Assembly (NCBI GenBank): GCA_006503535.1
Contig: QYRS01000016.1
Span: 1 to 64,000 of the forward strand
Direction of reading: 5' to 3'
DNA length: 64,000 bases
Origin: Arthrinium phaeospermum
Taxonomy: Eukaryota; Ascomycota; Sordariomycetes; Amphisphaeriales; Apiosporaceae
This document shows positions 14,235-28,185 of this stretch, one piece after another. Under the pieces are notes generated by a model, which saw only the letters and a list, made by a program, of their open reading frames with translations, did not search any database and was not told where the DNA came from. The position numbers were made by a program, and so were the translations under genes. Each line of letters starts with the position of its first letter. The first letter of the stretch is position 1.

Positions 14235-17200
14235 CCTTTTCTTTTTATAAAAAAAAAATACTTATTATATTATTTAAAATTTATTATTAATAATAACATT
14301 TTATATAAATAATATATAAAATAATAAGCTTTAATTAAATTTTCAATTATAAATAATTATAATTTAATCTTTTTTTATAATCCTTTTAAATATTTAAATC
14401 TCTTTTTTCAGTTAAGTAGTTTAAAATTAATTATTATTATCTTTTTTAAAGCGGTTATATAGGTATTAATTAAATAAAATAATATACCGAGAATTAATAT
14501 TTATATTTTAAATTAGCTTATAATAATAGTTAAAGTAATTATATTTATATTCTTTTATTATATTTATAATAAAGGTATTTATTATTAAATAAATTAAGTT
14601 TATTATAAAATAAAAAAAGTTATAAATTATTATTATATTTAATAATTATTATTAAATTATTTATAAACTTTATAATATAGGTATTTAAATTATTAATATA
14701 ACTTATATATAAATTAAAAACTTTATTATTATATTAATTAATTTTATATTATAATTTATTATATAAATTTTTTTTAATAACTTTTAATTATTATTATAAT
14801 ATTATTTATATTTAAAGCTTAATTTTTATAATTTATATTATTTTAATATTAATTATTATTTAAAAGTTTACGATATTTTATTTAATTAAAGCGAGCTTAA
14901 TATTAATTATATTATTAATTATAATTTATATATTATTATTAATATTTTTTTTAAATTCGTTTTTTAATTTATTAATTTATTTATTTATTTACGTTTATAT
15001 TATAAAATTATTTTTATTTATAACCTTTTTAAAAAAGGTTATAAACTTATTATTTAAATTTATATTATTAAAAATTAAAATAATAATTAAATTAATTATA
15101 ACTTATTTAATAATTTATTTTTAAATTAATATATTATTTTATTATTAATTTTATATATTTTATAAAAATGAATTAAATTAAGGATTTTTATTTAATTTAA
15201 TTTAATTTTAAACTTTAATTTTAATTTAATTAATTTCGCTTTTAATATATTTAAATCGTTTTTATTTAATAATATTATTTATTTATATACGCTTTTATTA
15301 TTTTATTTATTAATATTATTTTTATAAATTAAAAAATATTATATATTAAAAAGAAAATATTATTTATTTAATTAAATTATAAATTAATTAATTAAGTCTT
15401 ATTACTTTTAATAATTTATAAATAATTTTAAATAAAACGTTAAATTTTTTATCGCGTTATTATTAAAATATATAATTTTTAAATTATATATATAATAATA
15501 TTAAACCTTTTATTTATTTCAACGATTTAAAATCTTTATAATTAATAATTATATCTATTTATAATAATTAATTTTTAATTTAATAATAAATTTTAATAAT
15601 AATTATTTAATTATAAAGTTTAATTTTATTTATTATATAAAATATAATTTTTTTAATATTTAAATATAATTTAATTAGGTATTTTTAAATATTAATCGTT
15701 AAACTTTTTTAAATTATAACTTAATTATATAAAATTATTATTATTTAATTTTTATTAATTATCGTTTATATTAAAATAATAACGTTATAAATTATTAAAA
15801 TTAAATAATTTAATTATATTTTATTTATTAATATTATTAACGATTTTATAAATAATAACGTATTTAATTTAATTATTATATAAATTTATAAATATTTATT
15901 TATTTATTTTAAATATATCGCTCGATTCGAAATCGATAAAATATAAATTTTTCGGATTTATTATAATTAAGGCCGATTCGTTTAAATTTTTAACTTATTA
16001 ATTTAATATATTATATTACGTTATATTTTTAATATTATTATTCACGTTTAAAATTATAGAAAAATTGAAATTAATAAAAATTAATTAAACGGATAATAAA
16101 TCTTTAAATTCTTTTTTATAATTAAATTATTTTTATTAATTTAATAAAGTTTAAATTTTTTTTTAATAATTTAAAATTAACTCGCTTATCGATTATAAAT
16201 TTAATTATCGATTTAATTATATATCTTTATTTTTATATTAATACTTACAGGGTTGGAAATTAGTCTGACTAATTTGAATTTATTCAATTTTTAGTCGATT
16301 AATTTTATTCAGTGAATTGAATTTAGTCAATTTAATTTAGTCAGTAAAAATTCTGAATTTAGTCAATTTAGTCAGTTAATTGAATAAATTCAATTTAATC
16401 TTAGTCAGTGACTAAATTAATCGACTAAAATTCATTTTTATTCATAATAATTAACATATTTATTTAAAAATAAAAAGATTATTATATATAATTTATTTAA
16501 TGAATTAAAATTGTTTATATTTAATAATAATATAAAACTTATATTAATATTTAAAATAAATAAAATAATAATATTTCCTTAATTTTAAATAAAAAGGGTT
16601 TATTTAATACAATTCCTATGAATTAAAATATTAATTTTAATATTAATTTATTAATTTTAATTATATAGTCTTAATATTTTAATATTATAATATTATTATT
16701 TATTTTATTCTCAATATTTTAATATTAATATTATAATTTTAACATTATTATTTTAATATTTTAATAATTTAGTTTAAATTTCAATGTTTTAATATTAATA
16801 TAAATATTTTAAAGTATATTTTAATTTAGATATTTTAATTTTAATATTTTAATTTTAATAATTCAACATTTATATTTTAATATTAATATTTTATTATCAA
16901 TATCTTAAATTAACTATTCTAATATTAATATTTAATTTTAATTTTATAATTTCAATAATGTAAATTTAATATTCTAATTTTTTGATTTAAATATTTTAAT
17001 TTCAATTTTATAAGTTTAATATTTTAATATTAATATAAATATTTTACTTTTAATATTTTAATTTTAATAACTTAATATTAATATTTTAACATTAATATTA
17101 ATATTTTTAGTTCATTATTTTAATATTAATATTTTAATTTTAAATTTATAATTTCGATAATTTAATTTTAATATTTTAATTTTAATATTATAATATTAAT

Positions 17201-17559
17201 ATTTCAATCCAAGTTTTAATATTTTAATATTAATATTAATACTTTAATATTAATATTTTAATTTAAGTTTTATATTTCAATATTAATATTAATATTTCAA
17301 TTTCTTTATTTGAATATTTATATTTTTATTTTAATATTATTATTTTAATATTATAATTTAAATATTTTAATTTTAATTTCAATAGTTTAATATTTTAATT
17401 TTATTATTTAAATATTAATATTTTAAAATTATTATTTTAATATTAATATTTCAATTTTAATATTTTAATTTTAATAAGTAAAAGAATTGTTTTAAATATT
17501 TATATTATTTATAATATATTTATTTAAAACTAATTTTTTTTCTTTTTTTAATTTATTCC

Positions 17560-20500
17560 TCCTTACTATCCGGCTGGATTAATTTATTTAAATCCTTAAT
17601 TTTTTAACTCTTTAATAACATAATTTATTTAACCGCTTCTGGGTTTAATTTATTCCTGGATTTAGTTATAATATTTTTAGATTGGGAAAAAGACCGTTTA
17701 GTTCTAGCTGTAGTAGTTGGAATATTTAAATACTTTTTAATTAAATTAGTTAAAATCGGGAATCGATTTTTATTAGTTAATTAATATTTTAATGGATCGG
17801 TTTATTATTTTATTAGTAAATATTAAAAATTATAAATTAATAAATAAATAACTTATTTATTGTAGTATTAAATTTTCGTTTAAATATTCGATATATTCAT
17901 CGGTAGTATTTTGATTTCGATTTCTTTGAAATAATTCGTTATCGGAATCGTTGTTTAAATCGTTATTATCGATTAAATTATCGTTATTTAATTTATCGAT
18001 ATCGTTATTATCGTTATTATATTGGAAACGATTATATTTTAATTTTAATAAATCGATAATATTATTTTTAATACCTTGATAAAAATATAAAACTATATTA
18101 TTATTAAAATGTATTGTTTTAAATCGTGGATTTAAAATAGTATTAATAATATAAGGTTTATATTTTTTAATCGTGGTATTATTTAAACGACGAGGGAAAT
18201 ATTTATTTAATTTTTTAATACCCGTTTGAATGGATAAAATTAAATTAGAATATTTCAGGGCCTATTTAATATTATTAGTAAATTTTATCTTTTAAAAAAA
18301 GGAAAAGGATAATAATTAAAATAAATATTATATTAGGGTTATTTCTTTTTTTTTCGGTAAAATCGGTAATAAACCTTTTTAATTTATTAAATATTTGATA
18401 AATATAAAATAAATTCGTAGGTAAAGTCGGATATTTTTCGCTTTGTAATTTAATTGATGGTTTAATAAATATTTTAAATATTTGCTCGATTTTAGTTAAT
18501 AATAATTAATCGGAATTAGTTAAAAATATTGATTTATATTCGGTATTTTCTGTGTTAATATTAATATATAATAATATTTTTAAAATAGATAATCGATGAT
18601 ATTATTTTAAAAGTAGAATTCTAATGTGTTAAATTATTTAAAAACAAATTAGTTAAGTTTTTAAATAATAAGGAATTATAATTACCGAGGGGAATTTTTC
18701 GTTGATTTGTTTTTAATCGATGAGCGTTAATATTAATTTTTTGATTAAATAATTTTTTAATTTTAACGTTATATCGAATTAAAATAATAATTCGCCGGAT
18801 TCGATTTATTAAATTTAAATTTTATATTAGTAAATTATAATATAAAATTTAATGTTTAAATAAATAATTTATCGATTTGATCGTTTTTATTATTTGAATT
18901 TAAATCGTTATTTATATAAAAAAAGAGATTTAAATTCTCTTTTTCCGTTAAAATATAACGATTTAATATATTACGTACTATTAAATTAATAATATGTACG
19001 GTATAGCGAATATCGTTATTAAAAGCTTTATTCGTTTCAGTTAAATAAAACGATTTAAAGTTATTAATAAACGTATTATTATTCGCTGTATTATCGCGAG
19101 TAATATTAAATTAATAAAATAATATTAGTATTTATTTTATTAAAAAGAGGTTAATAAAAAACTTATTAGTAAATATTTTCCATTTTAATCGCATTATACG
19201 GGTGTATAATATTCTGAAATAATTTAAAAATATTTAAACCCGTATAATGGTTATAAATTGGTTTAAAACTAATTAATTTAGAAATTAATTTAAAATCGTT
19301 ATTAATAAACGATAAATTAATTCCTATATAACTAATTTGATTATTTGCCGTTTAAATATTAAATGTTATATTAAAATAACCATTATTCGTGGAATGGTTA
19401 TTTAATTCGATATTAAATATTTAAATATTTAATAAAATCGCGTTCGAGGATGGATCGTATTTTTTTTCGATTTATAATAACATCACTAAATATATATTAG
19501 TATTAAATAAAATTAAAAAAAGAATTAACTTACGGTTTAAAATATGTAATTAAATCCTGAAATGAATTAGAATTAACTATATTAAACGATAAATTATTAT
19601 CAATAATAAAGGTTAAAACTTTATTATAAATATTATCGTTATTAAATTCAGTAACGGTAGTAATGCGAGGGCGTTTTCGTAATAATTCGAAAAGGTTATT
19701 TTGTTAATTTTCTAATTCTAAAATAAATTAATTAGTAAATATCTTTAATATAAATATTTAAATTTAAATATTAGAATTAATATTTAAATTCAAATATTAA
19801 AATTAATATTAAAATTTAAATATCAAAATTAATATTTAAATTCAAATACTGAAATCAATATTTAAATTTAAATATTAAAATCAATATTTAAATTTAAATA
19901 TTAAAATCAATATTTAAATTCAAATATTAAAATCAATATTTAAATTTAAATATTAAAATCAATATTTAAATTTAAATATTAAAATCAATATTTAAATTCA
20001 AATATTAAAATTAATATTTAAAATCAAATATAAAAAACCAACTTACTTTTTTGTCTTGTTTTTTCTGATTTTAGATTATAAGCAATTGTTAGATGTTTTA
20101 ATTAATAATAGCGTTGTAAATTAGAGGATTGAAATCCAAATAATTTTAACTCGGTAAACCAATCGCATTTAAATAAGATATTATTTTAAAATTAGTTATA
20201 TTATATTTAAATATTTAAATATAATTTTAAGAATATTTTACTTACGTAGTACACATGTATTTAATTCGACAATCGCAATTCGGTTTAATTGGTAATAAAA
20301 AACGTTTAAATAAACCATTTTTAATAACATAAATCGATGAATTAACATCGTTTAATTTAAAATCAGGTTTATTAAAACGCTCTTTATTCGATAAAAAATT
20401 AACCGACGATTCGGTATTAATATCGATATTATCGTCGATTATTTCGTTCGAATCGTTATTTTCGGTTTCATCATCGTTAAAAAGGTCGGTTAAAGATATA

Positions 20501-20695
20501 TCGGATAAATTATCTAAATAAAACCATTAATAAATATTTAAATAAATCGATATATATTTAAATATTTACTTAAATAAATATTTAAAAAAAAAATATTAGA
20601 AATTACTTACCCTCATTAAACAATTCATAAATATTTCTATTCATAAATCGAATATTAGGTAAAAAAGAATCAGGTTCCGAACCGAAAAAAGATAT
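17560..20695 (-). pseudogene. hAT transposase, multi-exon, disrupted by RIP-type mutations
   Basis: Long open stretches survive. From the 5' side they are: an acidic N-terminal part with the start codon position at 20,695 (ATA, probably from ATG); a BED-like stretch near 20,100-20,170 (SSNLQRYY); FIIDNNLSFNIV near 19,560-19,600, matching the hAT 'F..L..FN.V' block; an STNNGYFNIT stretch near 19,370-19,410; ILNPRFK near 18,125-18,150; and a C-terminal dimerisation domain at 17,590-17,770 with KKYLNIPTTTARTKRSFS and NIITKSRNKLNPEAV. Four GTAAGT donors (20,610; 20,245; 20,046; 19,533) show intron boundaries. In-frame TAA/TAG codons and a frame change near 17,800-17,850 disable it. Family membership is clear; the full exon map is not. 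Confidence 0.85.
19757..20030. repeat. ~26-27 bp minisatellite in transposase intron
   Basis: About nine tandem units of the type AATCAATATTTAAATTYAAATATTAA lie between the third and fourth transposase exons. The equivalent part of hAT copy 1 (about 8,795-8,915) has a shorter, more degraded version. Confidence 0.7.
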
Positions 20696-20992
20696 TTTAT
20701 TAAAATAACGTTATTTAAAAATAAGTTATTTAATAAAATAAAAAAAAAATATTTATTTATAAAAATAAATATTTAAATAAGTAATAAATGGAAAAATAAA
20801 AGTAAAAAGTAATATTTAAATATATATAAATATATTTAAAAGAGTAGGTATATATATATGTATATATATAAGAGCTTTATAGAATTAAAATTTTAAAAGA
20901 AGAGGAATTATAATAATATTTATTTAAAATTAAAATTTAAAAATAAAATAACGTATTAAATTAAATTTTAATATATTATTAAATTTAAATAT

Positions 20993-21380
20993 TACGGCAT
21001 TAATTTTTTAAATTAAAATTTAATACATTACTAAATTTAAATATTGCGGCATTAAATTTTTAAATTAAAATTTAATGCCGCATTTATTTTTAAAATTAAA
21101 TTTAATACATTACTAAATTTAAATATTGCGGCATTAAATTTTCAAATTAAAATTTAATGCATTACTAAATTTAAATACTGCGGCATTAAATTTTTAAATT
21201 AAAATTTAATGCCGCACCTATTTTTAAAATTAAATTTAATATATTACTAAATTTAAATACTGCGGCATTAATTTTTTAAATTAGAATTTAATACCGCACT
21301 TATTTTTAAAATTAAATTTAATGTATTACTAAATTTAAATATTGCGGTATTAAATTTTGAAATTAGAATTTAATACTGCA
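20993..21380. repeat. Tandem array of 38 bp palindromes
   Basis: Each unit holds an inverted repeat with 16-base arms, TGCGGCATTAAATTTT and its complement, around a 6-base loop. Copies are at 21,045-21,082, 21,126-21,159 (truncated), 21,179-21,216, 21,261-21,298 and 21,343-21,380, with a partial one at 20,993. Spacing is about 82 bases, with one 53-base unit. hAT copy 1 has a single counterpart near 9,850-9,890. The array lies 5' of the transposase gene. Confidence 0.85.
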
Positions 21381-24300
21381 CTTATTTTTAGAATTAATTC
21401 ATTATATATTAATTAAATTAAATTTATACGTTAGTTTATTTTTAGATTTAATATTTTTATATATTAGAGGAATTCTAGTTAAAATAATTCTTTTTTTTTA
21501 GTATATAACAATAATCTACTACATCACCACTATCACCACTACTATCTTATCAATTATACTTTTAATTATTTAAAAACTTTATTAGTTTTTAAATAATTAT
21601 TTACTTATTTATTTAAAAATATTATTTATTTTTAAATATTATCCTTTCCTCCTTTTTATTTATTTAACTTTTTAAGTTATTTAAATAAATATTTTAACAT
21701 ATTTCCTTCGATCTTTATCACCATTAATTCGATTAAATTAGCCGATTTAATTCCACCACTAGCTCCTTTATACGCTTACGATTTATCGAATTTTAATAAT
21801 AAATCGAATCCGATAATTTACTTTTTAATTAAATTTAAAGATTATAATTCTCGATCGCTTTATTCTTATAAATATCCTTTATTAAAGAATATTTAATTAT
21901 TATTCGAACGAAATAATATTAAAACTTTAATAAATATTTTCTTTATTTTATTCTAAATATAATAATTAAATATTAATATTTAAATAAGATATAGACCCCT
22001 AATTATATTTAATATTTATTTTATATTATATGGTATATATTAAAAGAGGGGGAAATTTAGTTAATTTAATACCTATATATTTAAGTTTAAATTAATTATT
22101 AAAGTGTAAGGGAAATTATAAATTTATTTATAATCTTTACGATAATTAGCTTGAATTATATTGTTTTATAGCTTAAATAGGGATTATATTTAAAAATATA
22201 TAGCCTTATTTAGATATAAAATTAAATAATTTAGTTAATATTTATTGTAGAAGAGGAGATAAGGGTTTAAAAGGTGTTTATTTAAACCCTTTATTAAAAT
22301 GGATTTAGGAATATCCATTTTATTTAGATATTTAGTGGGAGTTATGGCGTATAGATAATTAGATTTAAATTTAAATTTAAATTTAAATTTAAATAGTATA
22401 TTTAAAATTAAATTTTAAATAGAATATTTAAAATTTAATTCTAAGTAGAATATTTAATATTTAAATTTAAATTAAATTTAAAGCAATAGTATTTAAAATA
22501 AAAGTAAAAGTAAAATTAAAATATAAAAGTAAAATTAAAATATAAAAGTAAAATTTAAATATAAAATTTAAAAGTAAAATATAGATATTTAAATTTATTT
22601 TAAAATAAAATATAAAATTTAAAAGTAAAAGTAAATTATAAAAAAGAAAATTTAAATATTAAAATTAAGATTTAGATATAAATATTAAAAGTATAAAATA
22701 TAAACTAAAATTTAAAGACGAAAACAATAATATTAAAAAAGAATTAAATTTAAAACATAAATATTAAAGATAAATTAAAAATTTAAAATTAGAATAAAAC
22801 TAAAAATAAAATATTTAAATAAAATATTAAAAGGAAAACTATAATTTATATATTAGATATAAATTTAAAATATTAATATTAAAATATTAACATTACGATA
22901 AAGTTAAAATTTAAATAATAAATTAAAATCTAAAATTAAAATAATAAAACTATTAATAATAAAGTATAATTAAAATTAAAACATTAAATTTAATTTTAAA
23001 ATTAAGATATTAAAAATATTAATATAAAATATTACTAAAATTAAAATAATAAAATAATGTTCAGAATTAGAATATTAAAAATATTAATATTAAAGTATAA
23101 CTAAAATTAAAACATTAAATTATATTTTAAAATTAAGATATTAAAAATGTTAATATAACTAAAATTAAAATAATAAATTAATATTTGAAATTATAATATT
23201 AAAAATAAATAATATAAAAATTCAGTTGAAATGAAAATATTAAATTTAAATCTAGAATAAAAATATTGAAAATATTAATATTAAAATATGAAATTTAAAT
23301 TTAGATTTAAAATATTAAAGATATTAATATTAAAATATAATTAAAATTAAAATATTAAATTTAAATTTAAAATATAATTATTAAAACTATTTTAATATTT
23401 AATTTAAAAAAGGTTAGAATATTAAATTTAATCTTTTTATATTAAATATATTTTTTAAAAAATATTAGAAAAATTTATTTTAAGTGATTAAAAATTGACT
23501 AATTAATCGACTAAAATTCATTTAAATTATTCATTAATTAGTCATTAAATTGAATTTATTCAGTTAATTTTAGTCACTGATTAAATTAGTCAGATTAATT
23601 TAGTCAATATTATGAATTTAATCAGAATAAATTCAACTGACTAAAATTAGTCTTAGTCTTAGTTATTATTCACCTTGATTAATTGCCAACCCTGATCGTT
23701 AATAATAATTATAACCTTTATTAATTAATATAATAGTAAGGCGTTTATTAAATTTAATATATTTATTATAATATATTTTATATACTTTATTTTTAGGTTT
23801 TAAAAGAAATTTTATTTAATAAATAAAGATAAAAGTTATAAATTTAAATAGAATTATTATATTTTTAACGATTTAAATACGTTAATTTATTTTAATTTAA
23901 TAATATAAGTATTTAATTAAGGTTATAAAATTTTTATTAATTATTAATTTTATTATATTATTTTTATAATTAAATACCGTTTTATAATTAATTAATTATA
24001 AAGTATTTAATAATATACTTAGTAGTAACCGGTTATAAATTTAAATTAAAATGGGATATTTAATTATTATTATTTCCTTATTATTATTTGTTTTTAAAAT
24101 ATATAAAATAAAATTAATTTTATTATATAAAATAATATAACCTTTAATTCTTTTTATAATATATTTGTTTTCTATAAATATTATTTATTTAAAAATATTA
24201 TATTAAAATTAATTTCGATTTATTATTATATTTAAAACGCCCTCGTTAATATATATTTTAATTAATTTTTTTAAATTATAAACTTATATTTTAAAATACG

Positions 24301-27300
24301 AGTATTTATATATCTTTATATCGTATTTAAATACCTTTAACGTTATAAATTAAGGTTTAATTTATAATAATTTTTATAATTTTATATTAACTTTAAATAT
24401 TAAATATACCTTTTTATATAGTTATAATTTAAACGCTTTTTTTTATAATAACTCGTTTTAAATATTAATTTCGATATTATTTTTTTAAAAACGTATCGAT
24501 TTTTTAACTTTTTTAATAAAGGTTTTTAATAATATCTTTTAATTAATCTCTTTATTTAAAGCGACTTTTTTTATTAATTATAACTTTAGTTTATTATATT
24601 TATTATAAAAACCTTATTTTTTAAAACGCTTAAAGATATATTTATTAATAAAAATATATTTTATATATTTTATATTATTAAGGAACTTTTTATTATATTT
24701 TTAATATTTATTTTTTTTAAAAAGTTTTATCGGCGTTATATTTTAAAGAAATATAAAATAAATATTATTATTTTATTATTATTTATAATAAAATCGCTTT
24801 TATATATTTATTTAAATATTAAATAATTATTATTAATTAATTTATTCTTTTATATATTTTAATTAAAATCTTTTATATTTATATAATATTTATTATTTAT
24901 AGTATAATATACCTTATTTTAATATTATAAATGGATTTAACGGTTAAAAATTTAATAATTAAGAGAATTTTAATTATAATTATTTTTATCGTAATTATTT
25001 TATTTATAATTTCGTTTTTAATAATTCTAATTTTAATAAGGAAATTTTTAATTATATTATGAAAACGATTGTAAAAATTAAAAGGGTAATTATTTATTAT
25101 TATTATATTAATTATAACTTTAATTATTATTTTATTCTTAATTATTATATTTATTATTTTAATTTTTATTATTATTTTAATTATTATTATTTAATAAGCG
25201 GTTTTAATTTTAATTAAATTAAGTGTAATTTTAATATATATTATTTAATATTTAGTTATAAAATATTACGTTGTTTTAAGTAAAGCTTATATAATTAGTT
25301 ATAATTAATTGTTATATATTTTATTAAAAAAAGTTTAACGTTTATAATATATTAATATAATAAAAATAAAAAGTATATTATAAATTATTATATTTTTAAT
25401 TATAATATTTAACGTTAATTATTATTAAAAATAAATAAGTATTAATTAATCGATTAATTTTAATTATTATTTATAGATTTAATTTTTTTTAAATAATTTA
25501 TATATAAATTAAACGGTATTATTTTTATTAATTTTATTATTAAATTTTATAAATTAAAGTAAAAAGCGTTTTATAAATAATTTATAATTTATATTTATAG
25601 TTCTTTTAAAGGATTAATAATTATATTTTTAATTATATATTTATATTTAAATTATTATCGGTTTTAAAATTTAATTACGTTTTTATTATACGTTTTATAT
25701 ATTTCTTTATATATTATTATATTAATTTTAAATCTTTTAATAATTTTATTTATATAATCGTTTAAATTTAATATTATATAATATTTTTAAATTTTATTTA
25801 ATATTTAATATTATATAAACGCGACGCTTTATAATAATTAATAGAAATCGATTAAAAATATATTTAATTATATTTTATTATTTTTAATATTATTCTTTAT
25901 TAAATCCGATTAATTTTATATATTTTAATAATAAACGTTTATTTTAATTATAATATTATTAATACTTTTATATAAAAGGTTTAAATTTAATTAAAAATAA
26001 TTAATATTTTATATCTTTTATTTATTTATTTTTCGATTATATTATTAATTAATTATAATTTTTATTATAAAATTAACAAATATATAAAAATATCAGTTAT
26101 TAAAAACGATTAAAATATTATTATGAATATAGTCGTTATTTAATTTACGTTAATATTAAAATTTAGGTTCGATAATGGGTTTAATAAAAAAAAACCGTTT
26201 AAAAAATTTTTTATTAATTAATTAAAAGTTTTAATTAAAGGTATATTAAAAAGTCTTAATCGGGTAAGTTTTTTTTAAACCTATTTTTTATAATTAACGA
26301 TTTATATTAAAAAAAATATAAATTTTAAATAAATTAATAAAGCTTTTTATTAATTAAGTATTTTTTATATATAAAATCGATTAAAACGAAATTAATCTCG
26401 GTTTATTTTATTTAAATTATAAAAAAATAATTAACTTTAATTTTAATTTAAATATTAAAAATAAATTAAAAATTAATAAAAATTATTTTATTTACTTTTT
26501 TAATTATATTTTTATTAATAAAAAAAAAACGGGTTTAATTATTAATTCTCTTTTATAATTAATAATATATTAAATAATATAAAAACTTAATTAAAATTAA
26601 CAATTTTTTATATCGTAATTAATAAATTTAATTAATTAACGTAAGCTATTTTTTATTAATATATTTAAATATATTTACTTAAAAATAAATAAAAATAAAT
26701 ATTTTTTTTAATAATTAAAGAAAATTATTTTAATAAATCGAAACCGCGAATTTCGCTTATTAATATTTTATAAATTAAACCGTAATTAATAATAAAAGTT
26801 AAAAATATAATAAGGTATTATTAAATATATATTTTACGATATAAATAATATTTTTAAAAACCTTTTTTTAAAACCCTTAATATATTAAATAAATAAATAA
26901 TAACGTAAAAAAGTTTCGCGTTTTTTCTTTTAATACGTTATCGATTTATATATTAATAATTTTAATTATTAATTTATTTAAAACTTTAATATAATTTAAA
27001 AATTAATTTATAAATATATTTAAAATTAATAAAATAATTTTATTTTTAAAAAAATCCTTAATATATTTAAATATTTAAATTATCGTTTTAAATATATATT
27101 TATATATATTAAACTTCGCTATAAAAAAAGTTATTTTTAAATATATATTTAAAGATATTAATCGCCGATAATATATTATTAAATTTAATTAAATTTTTAT
27201 TTAATTAAATAAAATAAATTATAAAAAAAAACGTTTTTATAAAATATATATAATTATTAAATATATATTAATTATATACGTATTATTTTTATATATAAAT

Positions 27301-27485
27301 TATAAAAAATTTTTATAATTTAAAAAAAATCTTCTTAAATTTATATTAATATATATATTTTATATTACCTTTTAATTATTTAATAATAAATTTTAATTAC
27401 TTTTTATAATTAAAATTTATTTATATATAATCGATATAATTAAATATAATATAAAAACGTTTAATAATTTAAAAATATTATTATT

Positions 27486-27632
27486 TATAAAATTTATTAA
27501 TTTAAAAAAAAAATTTAATTTAATTAAATATAACCTTAATAAATTATTTATTTATAATTAATTATAAAATTTATAACGAAATTATAAATTATATTTATAA
27601 TTATATTATAATCGTATAAATTTAAACTTATA
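27486..27632 (-). repeat. Right long terminal repeat
   Basis: This is the direct counterpart of 14,080-14,234. It begins TATAAAATTTATTAAT and ends CTTATA, followed by the AATTT duplication. Confidence 0.7.
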
Positions 27633-27738
27633 AATTTTATTATTTAAAATATTTATTTATTTTAATATAAAATTATTATTAATTTATATTATTATTATTA
27701 TTTTTTATTTATATTAATTATATAAATATTTATTAAAA
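27633..27738 (+). mobile_element. 1.18 kb element copy D, right part
   Basis: This continues the inverted element interrupted at 14,079. It matches the reverse complement of about 4,114-4,235 and ends in an A run (27,735-27,742), equivalent to the poly(A)-like end of the other copies. Confidence 0.7.
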
Positions 27739-27744
27739 AAAATT

Positions 27745-28185
27745 AAATAAATAAAAAATAATATATATATATATAAATATAAAAAAATAAAAAAATTTAT
27801 AAATTTTAAAAAATATTTATTATAAAAAGTTATATTTATTTTTTAAAACTTTTTTAAAAAATTTATATAAGATTATTATTTATATACGTTAATTTTTATA
27901 ACTTTATTATTTAATATAAATAATTTTTAATAAATTTTAAATTTATATAATATTAATAAATAATTTTTTTAATAATTAAATATAATATTATTATAAACTT
28001 CGAATTTATTTTAAATTTTATATTATAAAAAATAATAAATAATTATAATTAAAAATTATAATAAAAAATAATTTAATATTTAATATTTATTATTATTAAA
28101 AATTTAATTATTTTAATATAAAATTATTATTAATTATTATTATTTATTTATTTTTTATTATTTATATTAATTATATATATATATT
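27745..28185 (+). mobile_element. 1.18 kb repeat family, inverted partial copy
   Basis: This matches the reverse complement of about 4,140-4,600 of copy A, directly after copy D. It includes the AT repeat near 27,763-27,780 and the block equivalent to AAGTTTAAAATAAAC. Only the tail-proximal 40 percent of the element is present, as expected for a 5'-truncated insertion. Confidence 0.55.

Larger units (their letters stand above)
16248..23694 (-). mobile_element. hAT transposon copy 2, complete with terminal inverted repeats
   Basis: The left end reads CAGGGTTGGAAATTAGTC (16,248-16,265). The reverse complement of the right end (23,694-23,677) reads CAGGGTTGGCAATTAATC, with 16 of 18 identical. 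CAGGG-type ends are typical of the hAT superfamily. Each ~190-base subterminal region carries nine or ten copies of TAGTC or its complement, as expected for transposase-binding repeats. Length is 7,447 bases. The minus strand encodes a hAT transposase (17,560-20,695). I find no convincing 8 bp target duplication: the flanks ATACTTA and ATCGTTA match at 5 of 7. The element is clearly less mutated than its surroundings. Confidence 0.9.
14080..27632 (-). mobile_element. LTR-type retroelement, RIP-mutated, split by hAT copy 2
   Basis: About 150 bases are directly repeated at its two ends (14,080-14,234 and 27,486-27,632), and AATTT is duplicated outside them. Ends read TA..TA, which is what TG..CA becomes after C-to-T change. 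Without the 7,447-base hAT insertion the element is about 6.1 kb, a normal LTR-retrotransposon length. A pyrimidine-rich tract (14,237-14,246) just inside the left repeat would be a polypurine tract on the minus strand, which suggests minus orientation. The interior is too mutated for me to place it in Ty1/copia or Ty3/gypsy. Confidence 0.65.

Noticed and set aside
16240..23702. 8 bp target-site duplication of hAT copy 2
   Set aside because: Flanks AATACTTA and ATCGTTAA do not match. The best 7-base comparison is 5 of 7, with differences that are not RIP transitions.
14235..27485. Reverse transcriptase or integrase domains of the LTR-type element
   Set aside because: Several six-frame readings gave only fragmentary, ambiguous strings. 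Mutation is too heavy to assign copia or gypsy.
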